From Brevundimonas mediterranea (GTDB lineage: Bacteria; Pseudomonadota; Alphaproteobacteria; Caulobacterales; Caulobacteraceae): 64,000 bases of DNA. Both the position numbers and the translations under genes were made by a program. Positions 45,198 through 60,655 of the stretch are shown piece after piece (positions within the stretch are counted from its first letter, which is position 1; each line of letters begins with the position of its first letter). Below the pieces are notes generated by a model. That model worked only from the letters and a program-made list of their open reading frames with translations. It was not told the origin of the DNA and did no database searches. The DNA lies in the NCBI RefSeq assembly GCF_014196125.1, contig NZ_JACIDA010000002.1:882494-946493 (forward strand). Reading direction: 5' to 3'.

Positions 45198-45878
45198 TCA
45201 TCCTGCGCTGGCGGGATGAGCCTCCAGCCAGGCGCGCAGCTCCGCGATGTCCGCGGTCTGCATCTCGATCGTCTTCTGCGCCATGCGCCGGATGTCGGCG
45301 TCCTGGCTTTCGCGCAGCACCACCTGGGCCATGTCGAGGGCGCCCTGGTGATGCGCGATCATCTTGCGAGCCCAGGTCTGGTCCGTGTCGACCCCGGTCG
45401 CGGCCATCATGGCCTCCATCATTTTCGCTTCGGCCGGCGCGAACGGCGGCTCACCGCCTCCGCCCGGCGCTGCCGCACCGGCTGCGGCCCCCACGTTTGT
45501 TTCGAGCCAACGCTGGAGCTCGGCGATGTCCCCGGTCTGCATCTCGACGGTCTTCTGCGCCATCCGGCGAATGTCGGCATCCCGCGTGTCGCGCAGCACG
45601 ATCTGGGACATATCGAGGGCGCCTTGGTGATGGGGGATCATCTTGCGGGCCCATGCCTCTCCGGCGCTGGCTCCCGTCGCCGACCTCATGGCCTCGTGCA
45701 TCCTCGCCTCGGCGGCGGAGAAGGGCGTCTGCGCCATCGCCATGGGCTCCGGAGTCTGCGCCGACTCGTCGGCCTTGGAGGCCGCCGGCGGCTCGGCGGC
45801 CGGGCTGCACGCCGCCACGAGGAGAGCGGAACAGCCGGCGAGCAGAACGGACGAGCGTGTGAAGGTCAGGTTGAACAT
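45198..45878 (-). CDS. Lipoprotein with two DUF305 domains in tandem
   Basis: 226 residues. A lipoprotein signal (VLLAGCSALLVAAC) precedes two near-identical DUF305 units at about 60-130 and 155-222: each has WARKMIPHHQGALDM or WARKMIAHHQGALDM and DIRRMAQKTxEMQT. A Gly/Ala linker separates them. The internal duplication doubles the His-containing metal site. Probably a periplasmic copper binder. ATG at 45878 gives the signal. Confidence 0.85.
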   Translation of the reverse strand: MFNLTFTRSSVLLAGCSALLVAACSPAAEPPAASKADESAQTPEPMAMAQTPFSAAEARMHEAMRSATGASAGEAWARKMIPHHQGALDMSQIVLRDTRDADIRRMAQKTVEMQTGDIAELQRWLETNVGAAAGAAAPGGGGEPPFAPAEAKMMEAMMAATGVDTDQTWARKMIAHHQGALDMAQVVLRESQDADIRRMAQKTIEMQTADIAELRAWLEAHPASAG

Positions 45879-46160
45879 CGGGTGTCTCCGGCGTGGGGCG
45901 GCGCCGGCGAATCGGCCGGCGGCTAGTTGAAGAGGGCGCCGGCGAGGCGGCGGCGGGACGCGGACTTGAACCGGGATCTCGGCGCCGTTGCGCAACCGGA
46001 CATGAACGCCAGTTAAATCCGGGTCCTCCGACACGGTTCCGCCTTGATCAAATATACCCGAACGCTGTTGGATCAGGCGAGGGATCGGCTGCCGGAGTGC
46101 GTAATGGCGCAAACGCCGGTCGTCGCCTTCTCCTGGCCCCGGTCCCCCATGCCGCCCCCG

Positions 46161-48515
46161 TTAAAGTCTGACCGCACGAAGCCGCAGCGCATTGCCGATG
46201 ACGCTCACGGAGGACAGGGCCATCGCCAACGCCGCCAGAGCCGGCGACAGCAGGAGGCCAAAGATCGGGTACAGCAGCCCCGCCGCGACCGGGATGCCCA
46301 GGGCGTTGTACCCGAAGGCGAAGACGAGATTCTGGCGAATGTTGCTCATCACCGCCTTCGACAGCTTGCGGGCCCGGACGATGCCCTGGAGGTCGCCCCC
46401 CAGCAGGGTGACGCCGGCGCTCTCGATCGCCACGTCGGAACCTGCGCCCATGGCCACACCAACATCGGCGGCGGCCAGGGCCGGGGCATCGTTGACCCCG
46501 TCGCCAGCCATGGCGACGATCCGGCCCTCGGCGCGCAGCCGCTCGACGACCGCCGCCTTGTCCTGCGGCAGGACCTCGGCCTGGACGTCGTCTATGCCGA
46601 GCCGGCGCGCCACCGCCTCGGCCGTGGTCCGGTTATCCCCGGTCATCATCACCAGGCGCAGGCCCGCGGCCTTCAGATCGCGAATGGCCCCGGCGGTCGT
46701 CGCCTTGACCGGGTCGGCGATGCCGAGGACGCCGGCCGCGGCCCCGTCCACGGCCACGAAGATCGCGGTGGCGCCGTCCTGGCGTAGCGCCTCGGCCTCG
46801 GCCTCGAGGGCGGCGACATCGACGCCGATCTCGCCGAGGTAGCGGCCGTTGCCGAGCGCCACGCGGCGGCCGTCGACCACCCCGGTGACGCCACGCCCGA
46901 CCGGGCTGTCGAACTCCGAGGCCTCCGACAGCGCGAGCTTGCGATCCGTCGCGGCGCGGACGACGGCGTCGGCCAGCGGATGTTCGCTGGCCCGCTCCAG
47001 ACTGGCGGAGAGTCTCAGAAGCTCGGTCTCGTCGAACCCGGGCGCGGGCCGGATCGCCGTGACCGACGGGCGCCCCTCGGTCAGGGTGCCGGTCTTGTCG
47101 AGCACCAGGGTGTCGACCTTTTCGAAACGCTCCAGCGCCTCGGCGTTCTTGATCAAGACCCCGGCGTGGGCGCCGCGCCCCACCCCGACCATGATGGAGA
47201 TCGGCGTTGCCAGGCCCAGCGCGCAGGGACAGGCGATGATCAGCACCGAGACCGCGGCGACCAGCGCGTAGGACAGGCGCGGTTCGGGACCGACCAGGCC
47301 CCAGACGAGGGCGGCGAGAACCGCGATGCCGATCACTGCCGGCACGAACCAGCCGGACACCTTGTCGGCCAGCCGCTGGATCGGCGCGCGGCTGCGCTGG
47401 GCCTGGGCCACCATCTGGACGATCTGCGCCAGCAGGGTGTCGGCGCCGACCTTGTCAGCCCGCATCACGAACGAGCCGGTCTTGTTGAGCGAACCGGCGA
47501 CGACCTTGTCCCCGACGCCCTTGGTCACCGGCATGGATTCACCCGTGACCAGGGACTCGTCGATGGTTACGCGACCGTCCAGAATCTCGCCATCGACCGC
47601 CACCTTCTCGCCGGGGCGGACGCGCAGCCGGTCTCCGACGGCGACCATGTCGAGCGTGACGTCCTCGTCGCCGCCGTCGTCACGGAGCCGCCGCGCGGTC
47701 TTGGGCGCCAAATCAAGCAGCGCCCGGATGGCGCCGGACGTCTGTTCGCGGGCGCGCAGCTCAAGAATCTGGCCCACCAGAACCAGGACGGTGATGATGG
47801 CCGCTGCCTCGAAATAGACCGGCGCGCTGCCGTCCATCCGGCGGACCGCCGCCGGGAACAGAGCCGGCGCCAGCACCGCGACCACGCTGTAGATCCAGGC
47901 CGCGCCGACGCCGATGGCGATCAGGGTGAACATGTTGAGGCTGCGGTTGCGGAGGGAAGCCCAGCCCCGCTGGAAGAACGGCCAGCCGGCCCACAGCACC
48001 ACGGGCGTCGCCAGCGCGAACTGGATCCAGTTGGAGGTTTGGCCCGAAATCCGCATCGCCAGTCCGGTCAGATGGCCGCCCATCTCGAGCGCGAAGACGG
48101 GCAGGGTCAGGACCGCGGCAACCCAGAGGCGGCGGGTGAAGTCGATCAGTTCGTGATTGACCGGCGCCTCGGCGGTGACGGTCTCCGGCTCCAGCGCCAT
48201 GCCGCAGATCGGGCAGGAGCCCGGGCCCTCCTGGCGCACCTCCGGATGCATCGGGCAGGTGTAGATGGTGCCCGGGATGACAGGCGCCGGTTGCCGGGCC
48301 TCGCCGAGATAGCGGTCCGGATCGGCGATGAATTTGGTCCGGCAGCCCGCCGAACAGAAGAAATAGTCCTTATCGTCGTGGGCCGCCCGATGCGCTGTGG
48401 TCGCCGGATCGACGGTCATGCCGCAGACCGGATCGACCGCCTTCGCGCCGCTGTCCGCCGATTTGGCCGAACAGCAGCTGTGGTCGGGCGGATGCGAATG
48501 GGAGGGCATGGACAT
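46161..48515 (-). CDS. copA: Cu(I)-exporting P1B ATPase with YHS and heavy-metal-binding N-terminal domains
   Basis: 784 residues. Instead of HMA domains it has a YHS-like segment ([22 protein letters not shown]) and a YTCPMHPEV metal domain with CPICGM. The core has the CPC motif in [33 protein letters not shown], the [12 protein letters not shown] motif and [17 protein letters not shown]. It pumps Cu(I) from cytoplasm to periplasm. RBS AAGGAG lies 6 bases upstream. It is divergent from csoR and has a CsoR operator between. Confidence 0.93.
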   Translation of the reverse strand: MSMPSHSHPPDHSCCSAKSADSGAKAVDPVCGMTVDPATTAHRAAHDDKDYFFCSAGCRTKFIADPDRYLGEARQPAPVIPGTIYTCPMHPEVRQEGPGSCPICGMALEPETVTAEAPVNHELIDFTRRLWVAAVLTLPVFALEMGGHLTGLAMRISGQTSNWIQFALATPVVLWAGWPFFQRGWASLRNRSLNMFTLIAIGVGAAWIYSVVAVLAPALFPAAVRRMDGSAPVYFEAAAIITVLVLVGQILELRAREQTSGAIRALLDLAPKTARRLRDDGGDEDVTLDMVAVGDRLRVRPGEKVAVDGEILDGRVTIDESLVTGESMPVTKGVGDKVVAGSLNKTGSFVMRADKVGADTLLAQIVQMVAQAQRSRAPIQRLADKVSGWFVPAVIGIAVLAALVWGLVGPEPRLSYALVAAVSVLIIACPCALGLATPISIMVGVGRGAHAGVLIKNAEALERFEKVDTLVLDKTGTLTEGRPSVTAIRPAPGFDETELLRLSASLERASEHPLADAVVRAATDRKLALSEASEFDSPVGRGVTGVVDGRRVALGNGRYLGEIGVDVAALEAEAEALRQDGATAIFVAVDGAAAGVLGIADPVKATTAGAIRDLKAAGLRLVMMTGDNRTTAEAVARRLGIDDVQAEVLPQDKAAVVERLRAEGRIVAMAGDGVNDAPALAAADVGVAMGAGSDVAIESAGVTLLGGDLQGIVRARKLSKAVMSNIRQNLVFAFGYNALGIPVAAGLLYPIFGLLLSPALAALAMALSSVSVIGNALRLRAVRL

Positions 48516-48547
48516 GGCGGGCTCCTTGAAACAGCTGGACGCCAGAT

Positions 48548-48564
48548 ATACCCTATGGGGGTAT
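48548..48564. promoter_or_regulatory. CsoR operator
   Basis: ATACCCTATGGGGGTAT is a palindrome of ATACCC and GGGTAT around five bases, the GC-flanked type bound by CsoR. It lies between the Cu ATPase start (48515) and csoR (48617), so it can repress both. Confidence 0.78.
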
Positions 48565-48616
48565 CGCGCAAGGCGCTGTCCTGGGGTAGGGTCGAACGGT
48601 CAGAACGAGGAATTGG

Positions 48617-48892
48617 ATGCAGACGGAAACCAAACCCAAGGTGTTGAACCGCCTGAACCGGATCGAGGGCCAGGTTCGCGGCATCGCCCGGATGGTCGAG
48701 GAGGACCGCTACTGCGTGGAGGTCCTCACCCAGCTCCAGGCCGTGCGGGCCGCCCTGCTGCGCGTCGAGAGGGAGGTGCTGAAAGACCACCTCGACCATT
48801 GCGTCATGGGGGCGATGACCGGCGACGATCTCTCCGATCGCAAGGCCAAGGCCACAGAACTGATCAACCTTCTCGGACGCGCATCGCGCTAG
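48617..48892 (+). CDS. csoR: CsoR-family copper-responsive repressor
   Basis: 91 residues, all helical, starting KVLNRLNRIEGQVRGIARMVEED. The Cu ligands are Cys33, His58 and Cys62; spacing (25 and 29) equals that of CsoR (Cys36, His61, Cys65). Copper binding releases DNA and allows the ATPase to be made. RBS GAGGA lies upstream. Confidence 0.9.
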   Translation: MQTETKPKVLNRLNRIEGQVRGIARMVEEDRYCVEVLTQLQAVRAALLRVEREVLKDHLDHCVMGAMTGDDLSDRKAKATELINLLGRASR

Positions 48893-49780
48893 CGCAGGAT
48901 ATTTCCCTAGACGGCCTGTCGGATTGGTTCGGCGAGCGTCCTAAAATATCCTCTCGGGTAGTAGGGCCGATCGGACACGCCGATCTGGCCTGTCCGGGGG
49001 CGTGTGGGCCCCGGACCGGAACTTGCCCAAGAGATGATCCCACAGGCTGATGAACAGGCCGAAAAACCCACGGAGAATCACGGGCGCATAGCGAAGACGT
49101 GGAGCCTGCATCTGCGCCTAGGCCAGGACCTTGAGGCGCCGACCGACCAGGCCCCACGGGCGACGGCTCCGGGCGCCGGGTCCTCAGACGGCTTGAGAAG
49201 CACCCCTTCAAGGCGTGGATCCAGCTTATACGCCTTGACGCCGAGCCGTTCTCTGAAGCCCGCCACGATGCGGTCCGGCTGGGCCTCAGGGCTCGACAGG
49301 GCCGTCAGGGAGGGCGGAATGACGAGGCGAGGGCCGGCCCGATCAGCGCCAGAAAGCCCGATGACGATCGCCTGACGGCTCGGGGCGCGACGGTCGTCCA
49401 GAACCACGCGGACCGAGCCCGCGCGAGCCACGGTCAGCTGGATTGCGACATGGGTGGGCGACGTGGTCTTCGTGCGCGCCCGCATAGACGGCCCATCCAT
49501 CGCCCATGGAGAAAACCGCGCTCGATGAGATCCAGGCCATCGTTCACCACGGCCCGCGCTGAACTGTGGGCTGAGCCGGTGGCACGCGTCATCCCGCCTT
49601 CCGATGAAACCTGCAAGCCGACCGCCATGAGCCCGCGAGCGGCGCAGGATCAGATCATGGCCTTTTCTCCAGCGCGGCAGGCCTGACCCCCGGATGCGAG
49701 AGGATGAGGGATGGCGGCGACCGATGCGTATACCAATTAAGCGGTCCGTCCTGTGCCGCCCGCCGTGGGGGCCATCGTTC
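48893..49780. other. 888-base region without a convincing gene
   Basis: Several overlapping frames are open on the minus strand, notably around 49200-49600 (AIQLTVARAGSVRVVLDDRR, FRERLGVKAYKLDPRLEGVLL; ARAVVNDGLDLIERGFLHG in another frame). They look like pieces of a decayed protein, but the family is not recognisable. No terminator or operator is clear. Confidence 0.4.
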
Positions 49781-50905
49781 ATGACGTCCGTTTCTCCGAC
49801 TCACGAAGGCTACCCGGCTGATCTGAGGGCCCTGACCAGCCTGCGGGCCTTCCTGGCCATGGGCGTGGTGCTGTTCCACTACCAGCTTCAGTGGGATCCG
49901 GCCCTGGGCTACAGCCCGATCATCGAGCGAAGCCGGCTGGGGGTCGACGCCTTCTTCATGCTGTCGGGCTTCATTCTGGCCCACGTCTACGGCCCCGCTT
50001 TCGCCGCAGGAACGTTCAGCTACAGGCGCTTCCTCGTGGCCCGCTTGGCTCGGCTCTATCCCCTCCATCTGGCGATTTTAGGCGGTGTTCTGATCATGGT
50101 GCTCGGAGCTTCAATCTCTGGCGTTCCGTTCGATCTCTCGACCTACACGACAGAGGGCTTCTTCAAGACCCTGTTCCTGGTACAGGCGTGGTTTCCAAGC
50201 GAAATCGGATACAATTGGAGCGGCCCGTCCTGGTCGCTCTCGGCGGAATGGTTCGCCTATCTGCTGTTCCCGGCCTACGCCCTTCTCTCGATCCGGATGA
50301 GACATCGTCCTTGGTTCCTGCTCGGCTTGGGCATCGTCAGCTATGTTGTCATCGACGCGGCCTACGTCTCAACCTTCGGCAAGGTTCTGCCTCGGGCCGA
50401 GGACGACATGGGCATCTTGCGCATAGCGCCGGCCTTTCTGATCGGCATGGCGCTCTACGGCTTGGGCCATCGCTGGCGCTGGAGCCGGCCCGTCGCCATC
50501 GCCGCCGCCCTGGCTGCTACCCTCGTGTTGCTCGGCGCTATGCAGCTGTCGTTGGACGACCGGATCATCGTCGCCCTCTCAGCCCCCGTTATCCTGACCT
50601 GGTCCCTGCTCGCACGCGCGGACTGCGAGGGGCCTCTCGCCGCCCCTGCGCTGGTTTTCGCCGGTGAAGCCTCCTTCGCCCTCTATCTCGTGCACATGCC
50701 CGTCCTCGTCGCCTTCAAGGGCGTGGTCGCCGAACTGCGCGGCATCGACAGCGCCTTCCGCATCACGCCAGTCGAACTGGCAGGGTTGTTCGTCGTCACG
50801 GCGCTGATCGCGGCGGCCCTGCATCTGCTCGTTGAGAAACCTGGGCGAACCTGGATCCGACGCCGGTTCGAAAGCCGGCGAGCCCGGCCCGCAGCGCCGG
50901 CCTGA
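49781..50905 (+). CDS. Acyltransferase 3-family membrane protein
   Basis: 374 residues with about ten membrane helices. Acyltransferase 3 signatures: an early catalytic HxxR-like segment around VLFHYQL, SRLGVDAFFMLSGFILAHVY, FLVARLARLYPLHL, SWSLSAEWFAYLLFPAY and the FALYLVHMPVL helix. It O-acylates a surface or envelope sugar. Unrelated to its metal neighbours. ATG at 49781. Confidence 0.88.
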   Translation: MTSVSPTHEGYPADLRALTSLRAFLAMGVVLFHYQLQWDPALGYSPIIERSRLGVDAFFMLSGFILAHVYGPAFAAGTFSYRRFLVARLARLYPLHLAILGGVLIMVLGASISGVPFDLSTYTTEGFFKTLFLVQAWFPSEIGYNWSGPSWSLSAEWFAYLLFPAYALLSIRMRHRPWFLLGLGIVSYVVIDAAYVSTFGKVLPRAEDDMGILRIAPAFLIGMALYGLGHRWRWSRPVAIAAALAATLVLLGAMQLSLDDRIIVALSAPVILTWSLLARADCEGPLAAPALVFAGEASFALYLVHMPVLVAFKGVVAELRGIDSAFRITPVELAGLFVVTALIAAALHLLVEKPGRTWIRRRFESRRARPAAPA

Positions 50906-51220
50906 CCCCGGGCCACGAGACGTGGGTACTGCCTCGGCGTCGGTCAATCCCGACCGGTCGGCGCCGCACTGGCGCCGCAGCGACCCGCAGCCCACCAAGA
51001 AAACATTTTGAGAATGATAGTGAGTCACTCCCATGCCGCCCCTTACCACGACTGGCGGATCGATCAATGTTCGCATCGTCGCAGCCGTCAACGGAGCTCC
51101 CGACCTCCGCCATCACGTATCCACCTGAAGGACGAATCCTAGCCATATCGTGATGCGGCAACCTCGACCGTTGCCATTGGGATCGGGTCGCACTATGGCG
51201 GATGAAGGAGCCGTTCAATC
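50906..51220. other. Promoter region upstream of the RND efflux operon
   Basis: About 315 bases without an accepted gene. It holds a Fur-like half-site, TGAGAATGATAGT near 51010-51022, lacking a proper second half, and a GACCGGTC palindrome near 50950. Confidence 0.4.
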
Positions 51221-51667
51221 TTGTCTCGCCTGTTTCGCACCATTTGCGTCAGCCTGTGCGCCGCCCTCGTGGCGACGTTGAGCCTGCATGGGGTTCAGGA
51301 AGGGCGGCACCAGATTGCCCATGCGTCGGATTGGCCGGCAGTCGCGATCGGCCACGGTGATCACGCAGAGATCGCGGACGTCGATCATGGCTCGCTGCAC
51401 GTCCATATCGCCCCCGACGCGCCAGCCGAGGATCCACTGGATCAAGCCGAAGACGGCGAAGACGAGGGCGAGGCCGGGCGTCCAGCAAGCCATCACCACC
51501 ATACGAGCGGCGACAGCCACACCGCCATCCCGATCCTCAACCGCGATCTGAGCCCCCTCGTCGCCATGAACGCCGTGCTGATCCAGCCGGCGGGCGATGG
51601 CGCACGTCCGGCCCACGACGGCGACGGGCCTGAATACCCTCCCAGACGGACGCGCACGATCATCTGA
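51221..51667 (+). CDS. Secreted His-rich protein of the RND operon
   Basis: 148 residues, TTG start with GAAGGAG upstream. A signal-like N-terminus (TICVSLCAALVATLSLHG) is followed by many His and acidic residues: HGDHAEIADVDHGSLHVH, an acidic stretch DPLDQAEDGEDEGEA, and HHHH. No named family; such proteins precede czcC-like genes. Binding Zn, Co or Ni in the periplasm is inferred. Confidence 0.65.
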   Translation: MSRLFRTICVSLCAALVATLSLHGVQEGRHQIAHASDWPAVAIGHGDHAEIADVDHGSLHVHIAPDAPAEDPLDQAEDGEDEGEAGRPASHHHHTSGDSHTAIPILNRDLSPLVAMNAVLIQPAGDGARPAHDGDGPEYPPRRTRTII

Positions 51668-51720
51668 TCCGACGCGGCCAATCGGTCGCGCGTGCACCCC
51701 CGTTTCCCGGAGAGAATCCC

Positions 51721-53033
51721 TTGAAGACCCCATCGTCCGGCATTGCCGGGCCGTGGGCGCGACTGACGGCCGTGTCGGCCCTCGCGCTCATTCTGGCGGC
51801 CTCGCTGCCGCCGACCCTTGCTGTCGCACAGGATGCGGCGGCCACGTCCACCGCGCCTGTACTGTCGCTGGACGAGGCGCTGCGTCGAGCCGCCCTGGTC
51901 GATCCCTCACTGGCACCGACCCAGGCCCGGCGACAGGCGTCGCGGGCAGCCGTGCGTCAGGCGGACGTTCGTCCCAACCCCACGCTTGGGGTGATGGTCG
52001 AGAACTTTCCGACCATCGGCGGAGGCGACCTGTTCCGTCGGACCGAGACCACGCTCACAGTCGAGCGACGGTTCGAGCGGGGCGGTGACAGGTCCGCCCG
52101 TGTCTCTCTCGCCGAAGCCGAAGGGCTGCTGGTCGACGCCACCGCGCGCATTCGCCAGTTGGACCGGCTCGAACAGGTGCAGCGCGCCTGGGCGGAAGCT
52201 CTGGCGGCTCAGGCCGAGTTGGAGATCGCCCGCGAGCGCCTTGACCTCGCCGAACGGTTCCAGACCGAGGTCGGTCGCCGCGTGGACATGGCGCGCGATC
52301 CTCTGTTCGCCGGGGCGCGCGCCGAGGCCGAACTGGCTCAGGCCCAGATCGACTTCGATCAGGCCGGGATTACCGTCCGGGTCGCCAACATTTCGCTGGC
52401 CCGGTTCTGGGATGGGTCATCGGACTTCACCCTTGGCGCCGAGACCTTCGCCGACACCCGGTCGGCGCTCGACGTCACGGATGGGGTCGCCCAGGCGGAC
52501 CTGGACATCTTCGTCGCACAGCGCGACATCGCCGTCGCCCGGGTGGCGGTGGAGACGGCCCGCGCCCGGTCGGACGCCACGGTCAGCGCCGGCGTCCGTC
52601 ACTTCGGGGACGGCAACGACCTCGGCTTTGTCGTCGGCGCGTCGATTCCCCTTGGTCGCTACGACCAGAACCTCGGGGCCATCGACCGCGCCCGAGCGGA
52701 GGGGCTGGCCGCCGAGGGTGATCTCGCCGCCGCCCGCATCGACCGTGAACGTGAGATCGCGCGCCTGCAGGTTCAGGTCATGGCCCGAGCCAGCGAAGCT
52801 CGCAGGATCGGGCAGGAAACCCTTCCCCAGGCCGAGCGCGCCGTCGTTCTGGTGCGCGACGGCTTCAACAGGGGCGGCTTCACCTACAACGACGTCATCT
52901 CCGCCCAGACCGCCCTGCTGCAGACCCGCGCCCGCCGCGTCGCGGTGCTCAAGCAATTCCATATCGATCGCGCCCGCCTCGACAGACTGACCGGCGCGCA
53001 CGGCGCCCTGATCCTCGCCCTGGAGACTCAACC

Positions 53034-53037
<4 letters not shown>
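51721..53037 (+). CDS. czcC: CzcC-like outer-membrane efflux factor (TolC family)
   Basis: 438 residues with a signal peptide and two OEP repeats: LSLDEALRRAALVDPSLAPT at the first and ASEARRIGQETLPQAERAVVLVRDGFNRGGFTYNDVI at the second. It forms the outer channel of an HME-RND pump. TTG start (GGAGAG upstream). Its stop overlaps the next gene by 4 bases (ATGA). Confidence 0.9.
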
Positions 53038-58224
<5,187 letters not shown>

Positions 58225-58237
58225 CGGGAGACCTTCC

Positions 58238-58954
58238 ATGCAAAATCTCAATCAACCCGATCCCGCCGAACTGCCGTCGACGGCCAAGCTGCTCAAGTCT
58301 ACCGGCGTCGCCGTCGTCATCGCCTCGGCCCTGCTGGTCACCGTGGTCCTTCCAGCCGAGTACGGCGTCGATCCTACCCGCATCGGCTCGGTCTTCGGGC
58401 TGACCGAGATGGGCCGGATCAAGCGCCAACTCGCCGTTGAAGCTGCGGCTGAAGCGGCCTCAACGGCGGCGGTCATTACATCCACGAGGACCGCGCCTGC
58501 CTTGCCGGCAGCCGCACCAGTGGGCTCACCAGACACCGCAACTCAGGAGCCGGCCAGGTCTGCCAAGACCGAAGCCGTCCCGCCAGCGGTCACGACCCAG
58601 ACGGCAGCCGCAGCTACGACAACCAATGGCGCATCGGCGGGTCGCAGCCATCGCACGTCCCTGACCCTTGAGCCTGACGAGGGGGCCGAGATCAAAATGG
58701 CCATGGGGGACGGCGCGAAGGCGAACTTCACCTGGTCCACCAGTGGCCCGGCGGTGAACTATGACACCCATGGTGACGGCCAAGGGATCACCTATCACGG
58801 CTATAGCAAGGGAACCTCCGCCCGCGAGACGGGGGTGCTAACGGCCGCTTTCGCGGGTCATCACGGCTGGTTCTGGCGTAACCGCAGCGGCGAGCGTGTC
58901 ACCATCACGCTTCAAACCTCGGGCGACTACGAGAGCGTCGATTTCGTCGACTGA
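58238..58954 (+). CDS. Single-pass transmembrane anchor protein of the RND operon
   Basis: 238 residues: a membrane helix (TGVAVVIASALLVTVVLPAEYG), a low-complexity Ala/Thr-rich linker (about 70-135) and a C-terminal beta-rich domain (TLEPDEGAEIKMAMGDGAKANFTW, GITYHGYSKGTS, AAFAGHHGWFWRNRSGERVTI). Function unknown; genes like this follow Ni/Co RND pumps. RBS GGGAGA upstream; the HupE gene ends 13 bases before. Confidence 0.78.
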   Translation: MQNLNQPDPAELPSTAKLLKSTGVAVVIASALLVTVVLPAEYGVDPTRIGSVFGLTEMGRIKRQLAVEAAAEAASTAAVITSTRTAPALPAAAPVGSPDTATQEPARSAKTEAVPPAVTTQTAAAATTTNGASAGRSHRTSLTLEPDEGAEIKMAMGDGAKANFTWSTSGPAVNYDTHGDGQGITYHGYSKGTSARETGVLTAAFAGHHGWFWRNRSGERVTITLQTSGDYESVDFVD

Positions 58955-58985
58955 GGCTTACGGTCGGATGTCTCCCGCCTTGGGC

Positions 58986-60305
58986 TCACTCCTTCGTCGT
59001 CGGCCATCGCGGGTGGCGCTCGTCGATGACGAAGGGATGGCTGTGCAACGCCTCTCCGGATTGACCGTCCAGATGCGGATCGTCTTCGGCCGGTGCGTCA
59101 TGCCGATGCGGCAGGTCCGTCGGGTCGTTCGCAGGCCAGACTACAAATCCTAGGACCGTTCCGAACGCGCACAGGGCGGCCAGCACCAGAAAGGCCGCGC
59201 TGGGGTCCGCAGCCGCGCTGACCAGACCGGCGACCGGATAGGCGATCAGCCAGGCGGCGTGGGACAGGGCGAACTGCGCCGCGAACAGGGCCGGACGATC
59301 CTGTGCGTTGGAAGACCGACGCAAGGCGCGACCCGCCGGTGTGAGGGTCAGCGAATAGCCGACGCCCATGACGGCCCAGAGGATGAGCAGGGCGACATAG
59401 GTGGTCGCCAGCACCGATCCCCCAAGCAGCACCAGGGTCATGATCGCGGCGCCCCACAACATGGCGGTCCGGTCTGCGACCCGGTCCAGCAGGCGAGGCA
59501 GGGCGATCGCCGCCGCCATCGACCCCGCCCCGAAAGCCGCTAGCGCCCAGGCGGCGGCTTGGCCGGACATGGCGAAGCGGGACTGCACCAGGACGACCGT
59601 GTTGACGAACACCATGGCCCCGCCGGCGGCCTCGGCGATGCTGATGGCGATCAGACCGCGCAGACGTGGCGTCAAAGCGAACAGGCGAACCCCGCCCGTG
59701 AGCCGCTGGATGAAGGGTTTCTGAGCCGTCTGCGTCAGTACCGGCAGTGCAGCCGTGACGACGAAAAGGGCCGAGATAACGAAGCCGAGGGACGTCCCGG
59801 CGAACAGATTGTTGTAGCTCATGAAGGCGAGGAGCACGGCCGCCAGCACGGGACTGGCCACGCTCTCGAGATCGGCCGCGAGGCGCGAGAGCGACAGGGC
59901 CTTGGTGTATTCCGCCTCGTCAGGCAGCAGGTCGGGGATCATCGCCTGGAACGCCGGGGTGAAGGCCGCCGAGGCGACGTACAGCACCGTCATCAGGGCA
60001 TAGACCTCCCAGGCCTCGCCAACGAACGGCAAGGCGCCGGCGACACAGGCCCGGACGACATCCAGCGAGACCAGCAGGGCCTTGCGGGGAAGCCTGGCCG
60101 CCAGGGCGCTCGCGAAGGGCGCGACGCCGATATAGGCGATCATCTTGATGGCCAGGGCCATCCCCAAGACTTCGCCGGCATTGGCCCCGGCCAGATCATG
60201 CGCCAGCAGACCCAGCGCCACCGTCGCCATGCCCGTGCCGAGCAGGGCCGCGACCTGAGCCGTAAACAGGTGCCGATAACCGGCATGTCGGAGCGGGGAA
60301 AACAT
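58986..60305 (-). CDS. MFS transporter with His-rich C-terminal tail
   Basis: 439 residues with about 12 helices and the MFS loop LAARLPRKALLVSLD between TM2 and TM3. The C-terminal 40 residues are His/Asp-rich (LPHRHDAPAEDDPHLDGQ, ALHSHPFVIDERHP), resembling NreB-type nickel exporters. It diverges from the metal-sensing repressor with the operator at 60344-60362 between, so nickel or cobalt export is likely. Confidence 0.82.
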   Translation of the reverse strand: MFSPLRHAGYRHLFTAQVAALLGTGMATVALGLLAHDLAGANAGEVLGMALAIKMIAYIGVAPFASALAARLPRKALLVSLDVVRACVAGALPFVGEAWEVYALMTVLYVASAAFTPAFQAMIPDLLPDEAEYTKALSLSRLAADLESVASPVLAAVLLAFMSYNNLFAGTSLGFVISALFVVTAALPVLTQTAQKPFIQRLTGGVRLFALTPRLRGLIAISIAEAAGGAMVFVNTVVLVQSRFAMSGQAAAWALAAFGAGSMAAAIALPRLLDRVADRTAMLWGAAIMTLVLLGGSVLATTYVALLILWAVMGVGYSLTLTPAGRALRRSSNAQDRPALFAAQFALSHAAWLIAYPVAGLVSAAADPSAAFLVLAALCAFGTVLGFVVWPANDPTDLPHRHDAPAEDDPHLDGQSGEALHSHPFVIDERHPRWPTTKE

Positions 60306-60343
60306 CGAAGATCATCCTGCGGGTCGAGCCAGGGGGCTAGCCT

Positions 60344-60362
60344 TATCCCCTCCGGGGGGATA
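60344..60362. promoter_or_regulatory. Operator of the RcnR/InrS-like repressor
   Basis: TATCCCC at 60344-60350 and GGGGATA at 60356-60362 form a perfect palindrome around five bases, typical for RcnR/DmeR-like repressors. It lies between the MFS gene and the repressor gene, 11 bases before the latter's ATG. Confidence 0.75.
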
Positions 60363-60372
60363 GCATCTTGCT

Positions 60373-60648
60373 ATGGCCCACGTCGTCCATAAATCCCATC
60401 CCGAGATCGTCAATCGGCTCAAACGCGCCGAGGGACATCTGCGGAAAACCATCGCCATGATCGAGGGCGGCCGCACCTGCCTCGACCTCGCCCAGCAGCT
60501 TCACGCAATCGAGAAGGCCGTGGCGGCGGCCAAGAAGGCCCTGATCCACGATCACATCGACCATTGCCTCGCCCATGCGGCGGAGGGCGATCCGGCTGAG
60601 GCGCGGCAGGCCATGGCCGAGTTCAAAGACATCACCAAATACCTGTGA
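60373..60648 (+). CDS. rcnR: RcnR/InrS-like metal-sensing repressor (CsoR family)
   Basis: 91 residues: NRLKRAEGHLRKTIAMIEGGRTCLDLAQQL and HDHIDHCLAHA. Putative ligands are Cys36, His61 and Cys65, with N-terminal His3, His6 and His9 as candidates for the fourth site, a His-Cys-His-Cys set like the Ni sensor InrS and unlike the His-Cys-His-His of RcnR. It should repress the MFS gene, itself and the exporter 7 bases downstream until Ni or Co binds. Confidence 0.85.
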   Translation: MAHVVHKSHPEIVNRLKRAEGHLRKTIAMIEGGRTCLDLAQQLHAIEKAVAAAKKALIHDHIDHCLAHAAEGDPAEARQAMAEFKDITKYL

Positions 60649-60655
60649 GACGCCG

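Noticed and set aside
49078-49782. A 234-residue minus-strand ORF
   Set aside because: Arg/Ser-rich ends and only a short protein-like centre; other frames nearby are equally plausible, so it is not called as a gene.
51006-51024. Fur-type box upstream of the RND operon
   Set aside because: Only one half matches; the opposite half has no symmetry. Kept only as a note in the intergenic entry.
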